From: Alphaproteobacteria bacterium
Lineage (GTDB): Bacteria > Pseudomonadota > Alphaproteobacteria > Micavibrionales > Micavibrionaceae
Direction of reading: 5' to 3'
Assembly: GCA_020442475.1 (NCBI GenBank)
Contig: JAGRKA010000003.1
Span: forward strand, 1 to 64,000
Length of the DNA: 64,000 nucleotides
Each line of letters starts with the position of its first letter. The first letter of the stretch is position 1. A program made the position numbers and the translations under genes. The notes under the pieces were generated by a model. It saw only the letters and a list, made by a program, of their open reading frames with translations. It ran no database searches and was not told where the DNA came from. Positions 42,324 to 50,139 of this stretch are shown one piece after another.

Positions 42324-43039
42324 GACTGTGCGTAAACTCCCAGATCCGTAATGTTGTCTACCTCTCCCCATTCATTTTCGTAGGGGATGGCGCGGATGTC
42401 CATATGTCCGTCCTCAATTACTTTTTGCAGCATACCTGTCATGTGTGCGCGCGCGCGCGCCTCATCGTCAAGAGCAAGCCATATATCGTGAAAATGTCGC
42501 CATCCGGTGGGTGTGAATTTTAACAGGCCCATATATTGGCCTTGTATATCGTCAACGGAGGCAGGCGTGTTTCCAATTTCCAAAAGTTTGTAGGTCTGGT
42601 CAATTTTAAACGTTTCGGCATCGTCAAGCGGGTTGTCGAAGCGTTTTTTCCACAAGGAAAGCCAGTGCGGGTCATAAGTGATTGCAATGTCTTCGGACGC
42701 CTCCATGAGAGAGATAACCGCGGCGCTTTCATAAAATATGTCGGAATAGCTGATGATACATGGCTCTTTGGAGAGTAGCGTATCGGCGCAGGTCAGCGAA
42801 CTAACCATATTCGTTGTTTCCCAGTGCGCGTTGTGAAAGGAGGGCAGGCCGTAAGGTGCAAAGGATTCGCTTTTGTAACCCGTGATCAATGAGATGTCGC
42901 TGATTTCCGCATGCCGTAAAGCATCAATTTGCCACTCGAGGAGCGGTTTGCCGTTTAACTCGACAAGGGCTTTGGGGCGGTCGTCTGTTTTTTCCCGCAT
43001 GCGGCTGCCGCGTCCTGCTGCGAGTATAAGGGCTTTCAT
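42320..43039 (-). CDS. CTP:phosphoglutamine cytidylyltransferase-like (Cj1416 type)
   Basis: A 239-residue nucleotidyltransferase. The N-terminal signature is ALILAAGRGSRMREKTDDRPK, followed by ALVELNGKPLLEWQIDAL. A metal/sugar-site block is CIISYSDIFYESAAV. It resembles LicC/phosphocholine-type and Cj1416-type enzymes. In C. jejuni, Cj1416 joins CTP and L-glutamine phosphate to CDP-L-glutamine. The assignment here rests on adjacency to the Cj1417-like and Cj1418-like genes (3 bp and further upstream), since the family itself is broad. Confidence 0.8.
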   Translation of the reverse strand: MKALILAAGRGSRMREKTDDRPKALVELNGKPLLEWQIDALRHAEISDISLITGYKSESFAPYGLPSFHNAHWETTNMVSSLTCADTLLSKEPCIISYSDIFYESAAVISLMEASEDIAITYDPHWLSLWKKRFDNPLDDAETFKIDQTYKLLEIGNTPASVDDIQGQYMGLLKFTPTGWRHFHDIWLALDDEARARAHMTGMLQKVIEDGHMDIRAIPYENEWGEVDNITDLGVYAQS

Positions 43040-43042
43040 ATC

Positions 43043-43660
43043 CTAGGCTCTTTCTCGTTGATTAAAAAAAGCTGCCATCTCTTGCAGATCCGGATTGTCC
43101 TGTTCCAGATAGCGCTCTTCTCGTTCGGGATGCCACATCCAGCCTTTAAGGGGGAGTGACTTGTGTTCTATCGCCTCAATTTCTCCATCTTCAGAAAAGG
43201 CTAGAGCTTCAAATGACGGCGGGAGCGTCTCAATGGAAAAATTGTGATAGCTGTTCACTGTGCGGTTGATCGTTCCAGTGAGCACGTGTCTTGCTCTGAC
43301 ATGTCCCTCCACCGGCTTAAGCGAAGTGCCGTAATGGACGGCAATCATCTGCATGCCCCGGCATATGCCCAGAACGGGTGTTTTACGCTCTATAGCCCAC
43401 GAGAGTATGTTTTGCTCGGTTTTATCACGGTTTTCATACTGGCCTATATCATTGCCGCCGCTAAGAATAATGCCCTTTATGTCTAGGTTTTCCAGCCATT
43501 GCCGGGTATCGCCATCTTTTTCAAGGCAGTTCGGTACGGGAAGAGGCATATATCCCATTTCCCGGATCATCTGCGGCAGTCTTTGGTCGAGAGAGTCACG
43601 GCGCTCGTTGCGGTCGGGCAGATCGTCTATCCTTTGGGTAATAGCGATGCGTTTTGTCAT
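43043..43660 (-). CDS. gamma-glutamyl-CDP-amidate hydrolase-like (peptidase C26, Cj1417 type)
   Basis: A 205-residue class I glutamine amidotransferase-like hydrolase. The nucleophile is C100 in VLGICRGMQMIAVHYG, after GIILSGGNDIGQYE. A His/Glu pair follows in GWMWHPEREER near the C terminus. In C. jejuni, Cj1417 cleaves CDP-L-glutamine to cytidine diphosphoramidate and glutamate, and this protein is of the same size and family. The ATG at 43660 gives an ATGA overlap with the glutamine-kinase-like gene; a longer start at 43684 is less likely. Confidence 0.83.
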   Translation of the reverse strand: MTKRIAITQRIDDLPDRNERRDSLDQRLPQMIREMGYMPLPVPNCLEKDGDTRQWLENLDIKGIILSGGNDIGQYENRDKTEQNILSWAIERKTPVLGICRGMQMIAVHYGTSLKPVEGHVRARHVLTGTINRTVNSYHNFSIETLPPSFEALAFSEDGEIEAIEHKSLPLKGWMWHPEREERYLEQDNPDLQEMAAFFNQRERA

Positions 43661-45978
43661 GAAAGAATTTCCACACGCCGGCAAGCGCAGTCTATATGTA
43701 TTTTTTGAGCCTTTGCCCAGCGCTCGTACAGCACTTCTCCCGCACCGATGACGGCAGGCAGATTCAACTCGTTAGCGCGAATGGCCATATGGCTGTTTGC
43801 ACCGCCATAAGCTGTGACAAGCCCGCCGATCTTATAGGAAAACAGCCAATCATAACCGGGATCTGCGCTTGGAATAAAGACAATGGCCCCTTCAAGGTGT
43901 GCTGTGTTATCCGGTGTCGTAACCGGTGCGGTCACGTTCCCTTGCGTGATGAAGTTCGGTTCCGCTTCCATCTGTTCAAAGGCGAAAACATCGTCGGCAT
44001 CGGTGATTAAAGGCGGCAACCATATCCGGCAGGTTTCAGCGTATCTTTTTTTGCCTTCCGATATGGAGTTTTCCAGGATTTGCTTCGGGTCATGGGCACA
44101 TGAATATAATTCATAGATGCAGTGGATATTGGCATGGGACAGGTCATCCTCTGAAAATCCGAGACGTTGTCCCCATGCTTTAAAAAGAGAAAGCGCATCC
44201 GACAAGTTCCGGGTAAAGGTGAATTTGGAATATTCCCGCATTTCAATGCCGGATTGGAGAAAGTCGAACAGCTTGACCACGTCCGAAGACAGGCCGTGTT
44301 CTTCTAGAAGGCGGGATATCCGGTTCATTTGCTCTAAAGAGAGTTTGAACGGCTTCCGGTTTTCGTTGGCCTGCGCACTTGTTTGCGGTTTTCCAAGATA
44401 GTCGTCAGGCGCCTCGTCGTAGCGTTTAGAGCAGATATCGTAAGTGCCGGGCCTTAAATGGCCGTAGCGGGAGAGAAAGCTTGTTCGTTCCATGGAGCTG
44501 AGATCTCGAGAGAGCTGACTGCTGACAGTGTTCAAGCCCGTCATGAAAGAATCGTAATCTTCTTGTGTGAAAATCCCTACCGTCACCAGAGATTTAAGCA
44601 TCTGAACGGCGATAAAACCTGCTCTGGCCAAGCCTGCGAAGGGAAGGGTGCCATAGCGTTTACAATCTTCAAGCAGCCAGTATATTTTGGAAATATCGTC
44701 CATATCGGCGGCCATGATTTCTTCGCGGCGCTGGGAGAGTATTTCAACCTTTCGTGCATCCTGCCGCCAAAGGCCGCTATCGTGATCGATCACGTTATTT
44801 GTCAGGGTGCGTAGCCCTTCGGTCAGTGCGGCCTGTTCCCGGTCTGTGAAGCCTGCATCTTTGAGCATCTTCATGCGTGTCGGCAAATCGAGCGTATAGC
44901 ATGACAAAACGATTTCAAACTCTATCTTGTCGTGCAGCTTAGGTGAGGCATTCAGTGTGTCAATATAGTAATCCACAAGCCTGTCGGCTAAAGAGCTTTC
45001 GACGCCTGCCGGAATAAAGGAGTTAAAAGACAGGCGAACATCGACATAGGGCAGGCCTGCAAAGCTGACGATGAGCGGAAAGCTTCTTAAGTTGCGGTAG
45101 CCGTAATTATGGCGTTGATAGGCCCAGATCGAGTCTGTGACAAGTTCCTTATAAAGGGAAAGTGCGAGTGGGCGGGGCCGAATGCCTATGATTTCGGCAG
45201 GATTCCAATCCGGCATGACGCCGAACACCGTAGAGTGGCCGCGCAAAAAAGGGTGCGGTTTCTGGGCCTGCCTTATTTTGGTATGAAGCCTTTCCAGCAG
45301 GCTTTTATGGGCGTCGTGGTCGATAGCTTCTTTATTGAGAATCAAGGGCCTGACTTGCAGCAAAACAGGCAGGTCGTTTTCGTCGTTTTCTTGCAGGGCA
45401 AATTCAATATCCAGCGGTTGCCCGGGAAACAGGTTTTCAAGCTCGTCTATCATGGCTTTGACAGATGCTAACTTATCCGGGACGGATTGTGCGCCTGCCG
45501 TGTAAACAAACATGCTCGTATTTTTCGTACCCGAGGTTACGGCAGTCGTATCGTGTCCGCTCACGTAATTTATGATTTTATAGGGCGCGCCCGTGGCCGG
45601 GTCATGTGTAAAGGCGACACCAGAAACCGTCACATGGTCCAGCATAGGCTGGACAAGAACGAGATCAGAGTCGGCATTATCGCTTTGATAGGATTCGATG
45701 ACTTCGTCTATGGCAGCGCGGAGGGCTTGTTCACCACAGATATCAAGGCAGCTTTTATAGGCACCGGCTTTGGATTCTGTAAGGCTGTCTTCATTGGCTG
45801 CACTTGAACGAACGATCAGGCTTTGGCCGGGAAAGGCGCTTAAGATGTCGTCAACCAGACGGTTTTGATCTTCGGACCATGCCTGAACCGTGAAAAAACG
45901 GCAGGGAAGCACGCGCGAAGCTTTAACGCAATCGCGTAAAGAGAGAAGTGTTTCAGCTTTGGTCGATAAGGACGGCAT
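43657..45978 (-). CDS. L-glutamine kinase-like, PEP-synthase/PPDK-type protein (Cj1418 type)
   Basis: A 773-residue protein of PEP-synthase architecture. An N-terminal ATP-grasp region has QSLIVRSSAANEDSLTESKA and SGVAFTHDPATGAPYKII. A C-terminal phosphohistidine domain has TAYGGANSHMAIRANELNLP with the catalytic histidine at about 730. The central part is unlike PPDK, and no C-terminal PEP/pyruvate barrel is present. In C. jejuni Cj1418 (about the same length) phosphorylates the amide nitrogen of L-glutamine using ATP. With its three partners alongside, this is the best functional call. It follows a methyltransferase by 9 bp. Confidence 0.83.
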   Translation of the reverse strand: MPSLSTKAETLLSLRDCVKASRVLPCRFFTVQAWSEDQNRLVDDILSAFPGQSLIVRSSAANEDSLTESKAGAYKSCLDICGEQALRAAIDEVIESYQSDNADSDLVLVQPMLDHVTVSGVAFTHDPATGAPYKIINYVSGHDTTAVTSGTKNTSMFVYTAGAQSVPDKLASVKAMIDELENLFPGQPLDIEFALQENDENDLPVLLQVRPLILNKEAIDHDAHKSLLERLHTKIRQAQKPHPFLRGHSTVFGVMPDWNPAEIIGIRPRPLALSLYKELVTDSIWAYQRHNYGYRNLRSFPLIVSFAGLPYVDVRLSFNSFIPAGVESSLADRLVDYYIDTLNASPKLHDKIEFEIVLSCYTLDLPTRMKMLKDAGFTDREQAALTEGLRTLTNNVIDHDSGLWRQDARKVEILSQRREEIMAADMDDISKIYWLLEDCKRYGTLPFAGLARAGFIAVQMLKSLVTVGIFTQEDYDSFMTGLNTVSSQLSRDLSSMERTSFLSRYGHLRPGTYDICSKRYDEAPDDYLGKPQTSAQANENRKPFKLSLEQMNRISRLLEEHGLSSDVVKLFDFLQSGIEMREYSKFTFTRNLSDALSLFKAWGQRLGFSEDDLSHANIHCIYELYSCAHDPKQILENSISEGKKRYAETCRIWLPPLITDADDVFAFEQMEAEPNFITQGNVTAPVTTPDNTAHLEGAIVFIPSADPGYDWLFSYKIGGLVTAYGGANSHMAIRANELNLPAVIGAGEVLYERWAKAQKIHIDCACRRVEILS

Positions 45979-45987
45979 CTGTATGGA

Positions 45988-46761
45988 TCATAAAGGTTTT
46001 CTGGCCGCCCATGCGCGGGTCAGATATGTCGCTTCAATCGTTTCTACGGAGGAAATCTTATCCTCTACCCAGTCCAGAAACGCAGAAAATTTTTCGGCGC
46101 CCAACTGGACACGCATATCATTGACCGAGCGCCATGCGCCCATATAGCGCTCGGGTGTGAACTTGATAATATGTTTTGATTCCAGATAGGTCGCTTCGGA
46201 GAATCTTCCGCATGTTTCCAATCGCGACAGCAACGTCTCCGTAAAGTCCGAACGGCCTGAAGAGACACGTTTGATATCCGCGCCTTTAAGCTTTTTGGCG
46301 TAGTCCTCGATTTCAACAAGCAACGGATTGGCTTCGATAAAGCGGGGGTTCCAGAGGGCCACGAAATGACCGCCGGGCTTAAGGACCCGTATGAACTCAT
46401 CCGTGCCTTTATCGAAATCGACCCAATGAAACGAAGAAGCCATAGTCAGCAGGTCTTTACTCCCGGAGGGAAGGGTGGTCTCCTCTCCGGAGCCTTTCAA
46501 CCACGAGGTGGCACCGTTATCCGGGTGGGCTTTTCCTTGTTGTCTCATATCGTCATTCGGTTCGACGGCGATAATGGATTGCGGGTTTAACCCGGCCATC
46601 ATACGCGTCCATATACCGGTGCCTGCGCCGACATCGGCAATATCGAGTTTATCTGCGGGTTTACCGGTAAGTCCTGTCAGGGCACGCAATATGGAGGGGG
46701 CGTAGTCGGGTCTGTATTTGGTGTAATCTTCCGCCAGCCCTGTAAAATCTCCATGTTTCAT
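45988..46761 (-). CDS. class I SAM-dependent methyltransferase
   Basis: A 257-residue methyltransferase with motif I DIADVGAGTGIWTRMMA, IIAVEPNDDMRQQG, and the block GSKDLLTMASSFHWVDFDKG followed by IRVLKPGGHFVALW. It resembles ubiE/BioC-like or trans-aconitate-type small-molecule methyltransferases. Its place directly between the CDP-amidate-kinase-like and glutamine-kinase-like genes suggests a role in the phosphoramidate pathway, as for Cj1419/Cj1420 in C. jejuni. Substrate unproven. Confidence 0.78.
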   Translation of the reverse strand: MKHGDFTGLAEDYTKYRPDYAPSILRALTGLTGKPADKLDIADVGAGTGIWTRMMAGLNPQSIIAVEPNDDMRQQGKAHPDNGATSWLKGSGEETTLPSGSKDLLTMASSFHWVDFDKGTDEFIRVLKPGGHFVALWNPRFIEANPLLVEIEDYAKKLKGADIKRVSSGRSDFTETLLSRLETCGRFSEATYLESKHIIKFTPERYMGAWRSVNDMRVQLGAEKFSAFLDWVEDKISSVETIEATYLTRAWAARKPL

Positions 46762-46772
46762 ATATCTGTCCT

Positions 46773-47333
46773 TTATCCGTTATCCATGATCTGTGTGTTT
46801 TTATGATGTTCTATCGTGCGGAGCGTATCAATAATGAATTCTGCCGCATTGTGCGCCGAAGATTCAGGCGACCACCGGTAATGTATATCAGGTGTGGGCG
46901 GGATATCTACCCTTAGATCAAGCCCGGCCACATCTTTAAGCAGCCCCCGGTCTGCTCTTTTATAGATATCCTTAGGGTCGCGTTTTCTGAGCTCTTCCAG
47001 CGGCACGTCCAGAAATATCTCTATATAGCCCGGTATATGCGCACGGTTCCAGGCATAGACAGGGTCATACATCGAAATGGTGGCGATAACGACGTCCAAG
47101 CCTTGATCTGCCAGAAATTTGCAGAGGCGTCCGTAGCGTGAAGCCAGTTCAATGCGCTCCTCCCGTGTGTGGGCATGTATCGCATCCATAATCGCGCGGA
47201 GTTCGTCCCCATCGAGAAAGATTGGAGATCGCCCCTGTTCTTTCAAATGTGCAATAAGCGCTTGTGCGGTCGTGCTTTTGCCTGCACCGGAGAGGCCTGT
47301 AATCCAGAAAACATTTGGTTGTGTCTGCGTCAT
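46773..47333 (-). CDS. CysC-like kinase, probable CDP-amidate 3'-kinase (Cj1415 type)
   Basis: A 186-residue P-loop kinase resembling APS kinase. It has Walker A GLSGAGKSTTAQAL, the DGDELR loop, FLDVPLEELRKRDPKDIY and KRADRGLLKDVAGLD. The APS-binding loop differs: the usual FISP..R..R stretch reads TISMYDPVYAWNR here. No ATP sulfurylase gene is nearby. In C. jejuni, Cj1415 is an APS-kinase homologue that phosphorylates the 3'-OH of cytidine diphosphoramidate. The ATG at 47333 gives an ATGA overlap with the sulfotransferase-like gene. A PAPS-forming role remains the alternative. Confidence 0.8.
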   Translation of the reverse strand: MTQTQPNVFWITGLSGAGKSTTAQALIAHLKEQGRSPIFLDGDELRAIMDAIHAHTREERIELASRYGRLCKFLADQGLDVVIATISMYDPVYAWNRAHIPGYIEIFLDVPLEELRKRDPKDIYKRADRGLLKDVAGLDLRVDIPPTPDIHYRWSPESSAHNAAEFIIDTLRTIEHHKNTQIMDNG

Positions 47334-48250
47334 GCCCAATCCGATAAATCAAAATCAACCATGTTTTGCAAGAGCGCGATATCGTCTGCAAAAACATCCT
47401 GAAGATAGGCGCGGCTTTGCGCAGGCATCGGCATTTTTTCACCGGCCATATTGTCACGGAGGCGCTCCATATTACGTTCGTCCTCCTCGTTGCTTAGAAA
47501 AGGTGCCGGATCTTCGTTTTTGCGAAGGGCTTCGATAATCTTGTCGAAACGGGCTTCGAAATAATCGCGTAACTCTTTTTGTACAGCCGGAACTTTGACG
47601 TTCACGCTCGTATGGTCAGGCGCTCTGGCCGGTTCGAAATCTTTATCCGTCAATCCAAGGAAGTCATATAGTTTAAGAAGTTCGCCGTGTGTATCGGAGG
47701 AGAGTGTTTCCGATTTAATGAGTAGAATTTGCTCGCGCGGGAAAAATTCCAGAAAATCCTGAATTTGTCGGCCGTAAAAACCTCTGCCCGTATAATTATG
47801 CGGCTGGATTTCGGCCCAAATGCCATCTTGCGCCGCTATGCGGGCCTTTTCGTGGAGCAGGGCATCGTGAAATTCGTGATCCTCCAGCCCTTGTAGCGCC
47901 GTATAGCGGTAATTCGCCCATGTGCGCTCTATCGGGTTGCGTACGGTGAAAATAAGCTTCATCTCCGGGTTGAATTTTGCGATTTTTTCAGCCGTGTCTT
48001 TCCCGCCGAACATATAGGACGAAGAGCGTTCGCCAATCGCGATATGATCATCGTTAACAGCACTAAACCAGCGCTCAAGGAAGTATTCATCCCCTTTCTC
48101 ATATTCCCAGCTTTTGTAGAAATAGTGAGGTTCGGGCCGCATCTCTTTGGGTAGGTAAATTTGCGGGTGCTGCACGAGCATGGCGCTGAGGAAGCTTGTT
48201 CCTCCAGCTGATGTCCCGCCTATCAAGAAATTCGGTCTTTTAGCAGACAT
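47330..48250 (-). CDS. sulfotransferase-fold protein with altered donor-site residues
   Basis: A 306-residue protein of the sulfotransferase family. The 5' phosphate loop is FLIGGTSAGGTSFLSAML, where usual enzymes have G-x-x-K-[AG]-G-T; here the lysine position is serine. The 3' phosphate block is VRNPIERTWANYRY, where a serine is usual at the A-N position. Both changes touch the PAPS-binding residues. It is encoded with an ATGA overlap before the Cj1415-like kinase, whose product also carries a 3'-phosphate. It may therefore transfer phosphoramidate rather than sulfate; that is a hypothesis. Confidence 0.75.
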   Translation of the reverse strand: MSAKRPNFLIGGTSAGGTSFLSAMLVQHPQIYLPKEMRPEPHYFYKSWEYEKGDEYFLERWFSAVNDDHIAIGERSSSYMFGGKDTAEKIAKFNPEMKLIFTVRNPIERTWANYRYTALQGLEDHEFHDALLHEKARIAAQDGIWAEIQPHNYTGRGFYGRQIQDFLEFFPREQILLIKSETLSSDTHGELLKLYDFLGLTDKDFEPARAPDHTSVNVKVPAVQKELRDYFEARFDKIIEALRKNEDPAPFLSNEEDERNMERLRDNMAGEKMPMPAQSRAYLQDVFADDIALLQNMVDFDLSDWA

Positions 48251-50138
48251 CGCGGACGCTCCCTTCGCTGCGCTGTTTCATGTTATATTCCGTATTGAGT
48301 AATGACCAGATCAGAAGCCGCCGGTTTTTTTCACCGGATAAATGTTCATTGATCAGCGTTTGCGTGGCATCTTTATCAAGATAGTCGTAAAGCCGTGCCT
48401 TATCGTTCATCAGGGCCTTCTTGACAAATTCGATGCTTTCTCCCTTAAACCAGCTTGCATCCGGTGCGGAGAAGCCTTTTTTCTCCGCCGAGGAGATATC
48501 TTCCGGCATATAGCGGCGCATCACGTCGCGCAGGATTTGCTTTCCATCATTTGTTTTCTGGAAGTAGCCTTTGGTTTTGTTACCCGGCGTGTTTTCATCG
48601 ATCCGGACGACTTCGGACAAGTTGTTGAGCTTCAGATGGACTGGGCATTGCATAGCAAAATCCACGAGATCATTGTCGAGGAACGGCACGCGGCTTTCCA
48701 GCCCGTGCGCCATAGAGAGCTTGTCCTCTACGACGAGAAGTCCGTGCAAAAAGGTTTTGGCCTCGAAATAGAGGGAATGGTTGATGTAATCTTCGGGTCG
48801 GGTCAGTTCAGGTGCGTGATGGCGGAATACGTCGCGGAAAATATCGCGGGTCCAGACATCTTTTACATCGTCCCAGATAGGTGCGAAAACGTCCCGGATC
48901 ACGGCGTTAGGAATAAGGCGCTGCCAGAACAGGTAATATTTATCGATATAGTCTTCGAAATTGTCATTGACGACCGCGCGGTAGTAGCGCCACGGATAGC
49001 CGCCGAACATCTCATCTCCGCCAGCACCGCTCAGGACGACCTTAACGAATTTGGAGGCAAGTTGTGCGGCGTAATAATTCGGATAGCTCTGCCCGACGCG
49101 CGGCTCTTCAAGATGCCACGCCAGCTTCGGCAGGCAGCGCTCCATATCCCCGGCTTTGAGCACCATTTCGTAATGCTCTGTCTTGCAGTGATAGGACATG
49201 TACTCGGCGCGCTCGCGCTCGTCGAAACCAAGCTCCAGCCCGGAGGCGGAGCGCAGGTCGAATCCGCAGGTGAAAGTCTTCATATAAGGGTGGGAGCGTG
49301 AAGCCACAGCCGTAATGGCACCGGAATCGATCCCGCCGCTAAGATAACTGCCAAGTTCTACATCGCTCACAAGCTGGCGGTTGACAGCCTGTACGAACAG
49401 ACGGTCCAACTCTTCTCGGTATTCGCGGTCATCGGCCTTGATCGAGGGCTCGCGGAAATTGAAATCCCAAAACTGGCGGATACGGATTTTCTGGTCTTTT
49501 TCCGGGTCTACCACCATAAAATGCCCGGCGGGGAGAAGCTTGATATCGTCTTCGAAGGTTCGGTTGGTAAAGAGATTTTGGAAGGTGAAATATTCCAGCA
49601 GCGCACGCTTATCCATTTTGCGCTTGAACGCGGTATCGGCGAGAATGGCTTTTTGCTCGGAGCCGAAGCGGAAAGTGCCGTTTTGTAAAGAATAGTAAAG
49701 CGGTTTGATCCCGTAGCGGTCGCGGGCCAGCACCATATGCTTGAGTTGCGTGTCCCAAAGGGCGAAGGCAAACATGCCGTTCAGCTTTGTCAAAGCCCGC
49801 AGGCCCCATTCCATATAGGCATGCAGCAGCACTTCCGTATCGCTGGCGGAATGGAAGCGGTGGCCCTTGGATTCCAGCTCTGTACGCAACTCGCGGTAAT
49901 TATAGATTTCACCGTTATAGGTCAGGATATAGCGCCCGTCTGCCGAGAGCATCGGCTGGTGCGCACCGGGGGACAAATCGATAATCGCAAGGCGGCGGTG
50001 GCCCAGCCCGATCGCGCCGTCGATCCACTGACCTTCCCCGTCCGGCCCGCGATGCGCAATTGCCCCGGTCATATTTTTGAGCGTAACAGGGGAGACGGGC
50101 TGTCCGTCAAGATGGAGGAGGCCCGCAATCCCGCACAT
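48240..50138 (-). CDS. asnB: asparagine synthase-like glutamine amidotransferase (AsnB type), copy 2
   Basis: A 632-residue AsnB-like enzyme. The ATG at 50138 places the catalytic cysteine at position 2 (MCGIAGLLHLDGQP); a longer start at 50171 is not used. The glutaminase domain shows GLGHRRLAIIDLSPGAHQPM and YNGEIYNYRELR. The synthase domain shows GSYLSGGIDSGAITAV and VVLSGAGGDEMFGGYPW. It differs clearly from copy 1 at 31449, so the two may amidate different substrates. The stop overlaps the sulfotransferase-like gene by 11 bp. Confidence 0.92.
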   Translation of the reverse strand: MCGIAGLLHLDGQPVSPVTLKNMTGAIAHRGPDGEGQWIDGAIGLGHRRLAIIDLSPGAHQPMLSADGRYILTYNGEIYNYRELRTELESKGHRFHSASDTEVLLHAYMEWGLRALTKLNGMFAFALWDTQLKHMVLARDRYGIKPLYYSLQNGTFRFGSEQKAILADTAFKRKMDKRALLEYFTFQNLFTNRTFEDDIKLLPAGHFMVVDPEKDQKIRIRQFWDFNFREPSIKADDREYREELDRLFVQAVNRQLVSDVELGSYLSGGIDSGAITAVASRSHPYMKTFTCGFDLRSASGLELGFDERERAEYMSYHCKTEHYEMVLKAGDMERCLPKLAWHLEEPRVGQSYPNYYAAQLASKFVKVVLSGAGGDEMFGGYPWRYYRAVVNDNFEDYIDKYYLFWQRLIPNAVIRDVFAPIWDDVKDVWTRDIFRDVFRHHAPELTRPEDYINHSLYFEAKTFLHGLLVVEDKLSMAHGLESRVPFLDNDLVDFAMQCPVHLKLNNLSEVVRIDENTPGNKTKGYFQKTNDGKQILRDVMRRYMPEDISSAEKKGFSAPDASWFKGESIEFVKKALMNDKARLYDYLDKDATQTLINEHLSGEKNRRLLIWSLLNTEYNMKQRSEGSVRDVC

Positions 50139-50139
50139 A

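Noticed and set aside
48342-49301. Plus-strand frame of 319 codons opposite asnB copy 2
   Set aside because: Overlaps the synthase domain of AsnB in antisense; no motif and no plausible promoter context.
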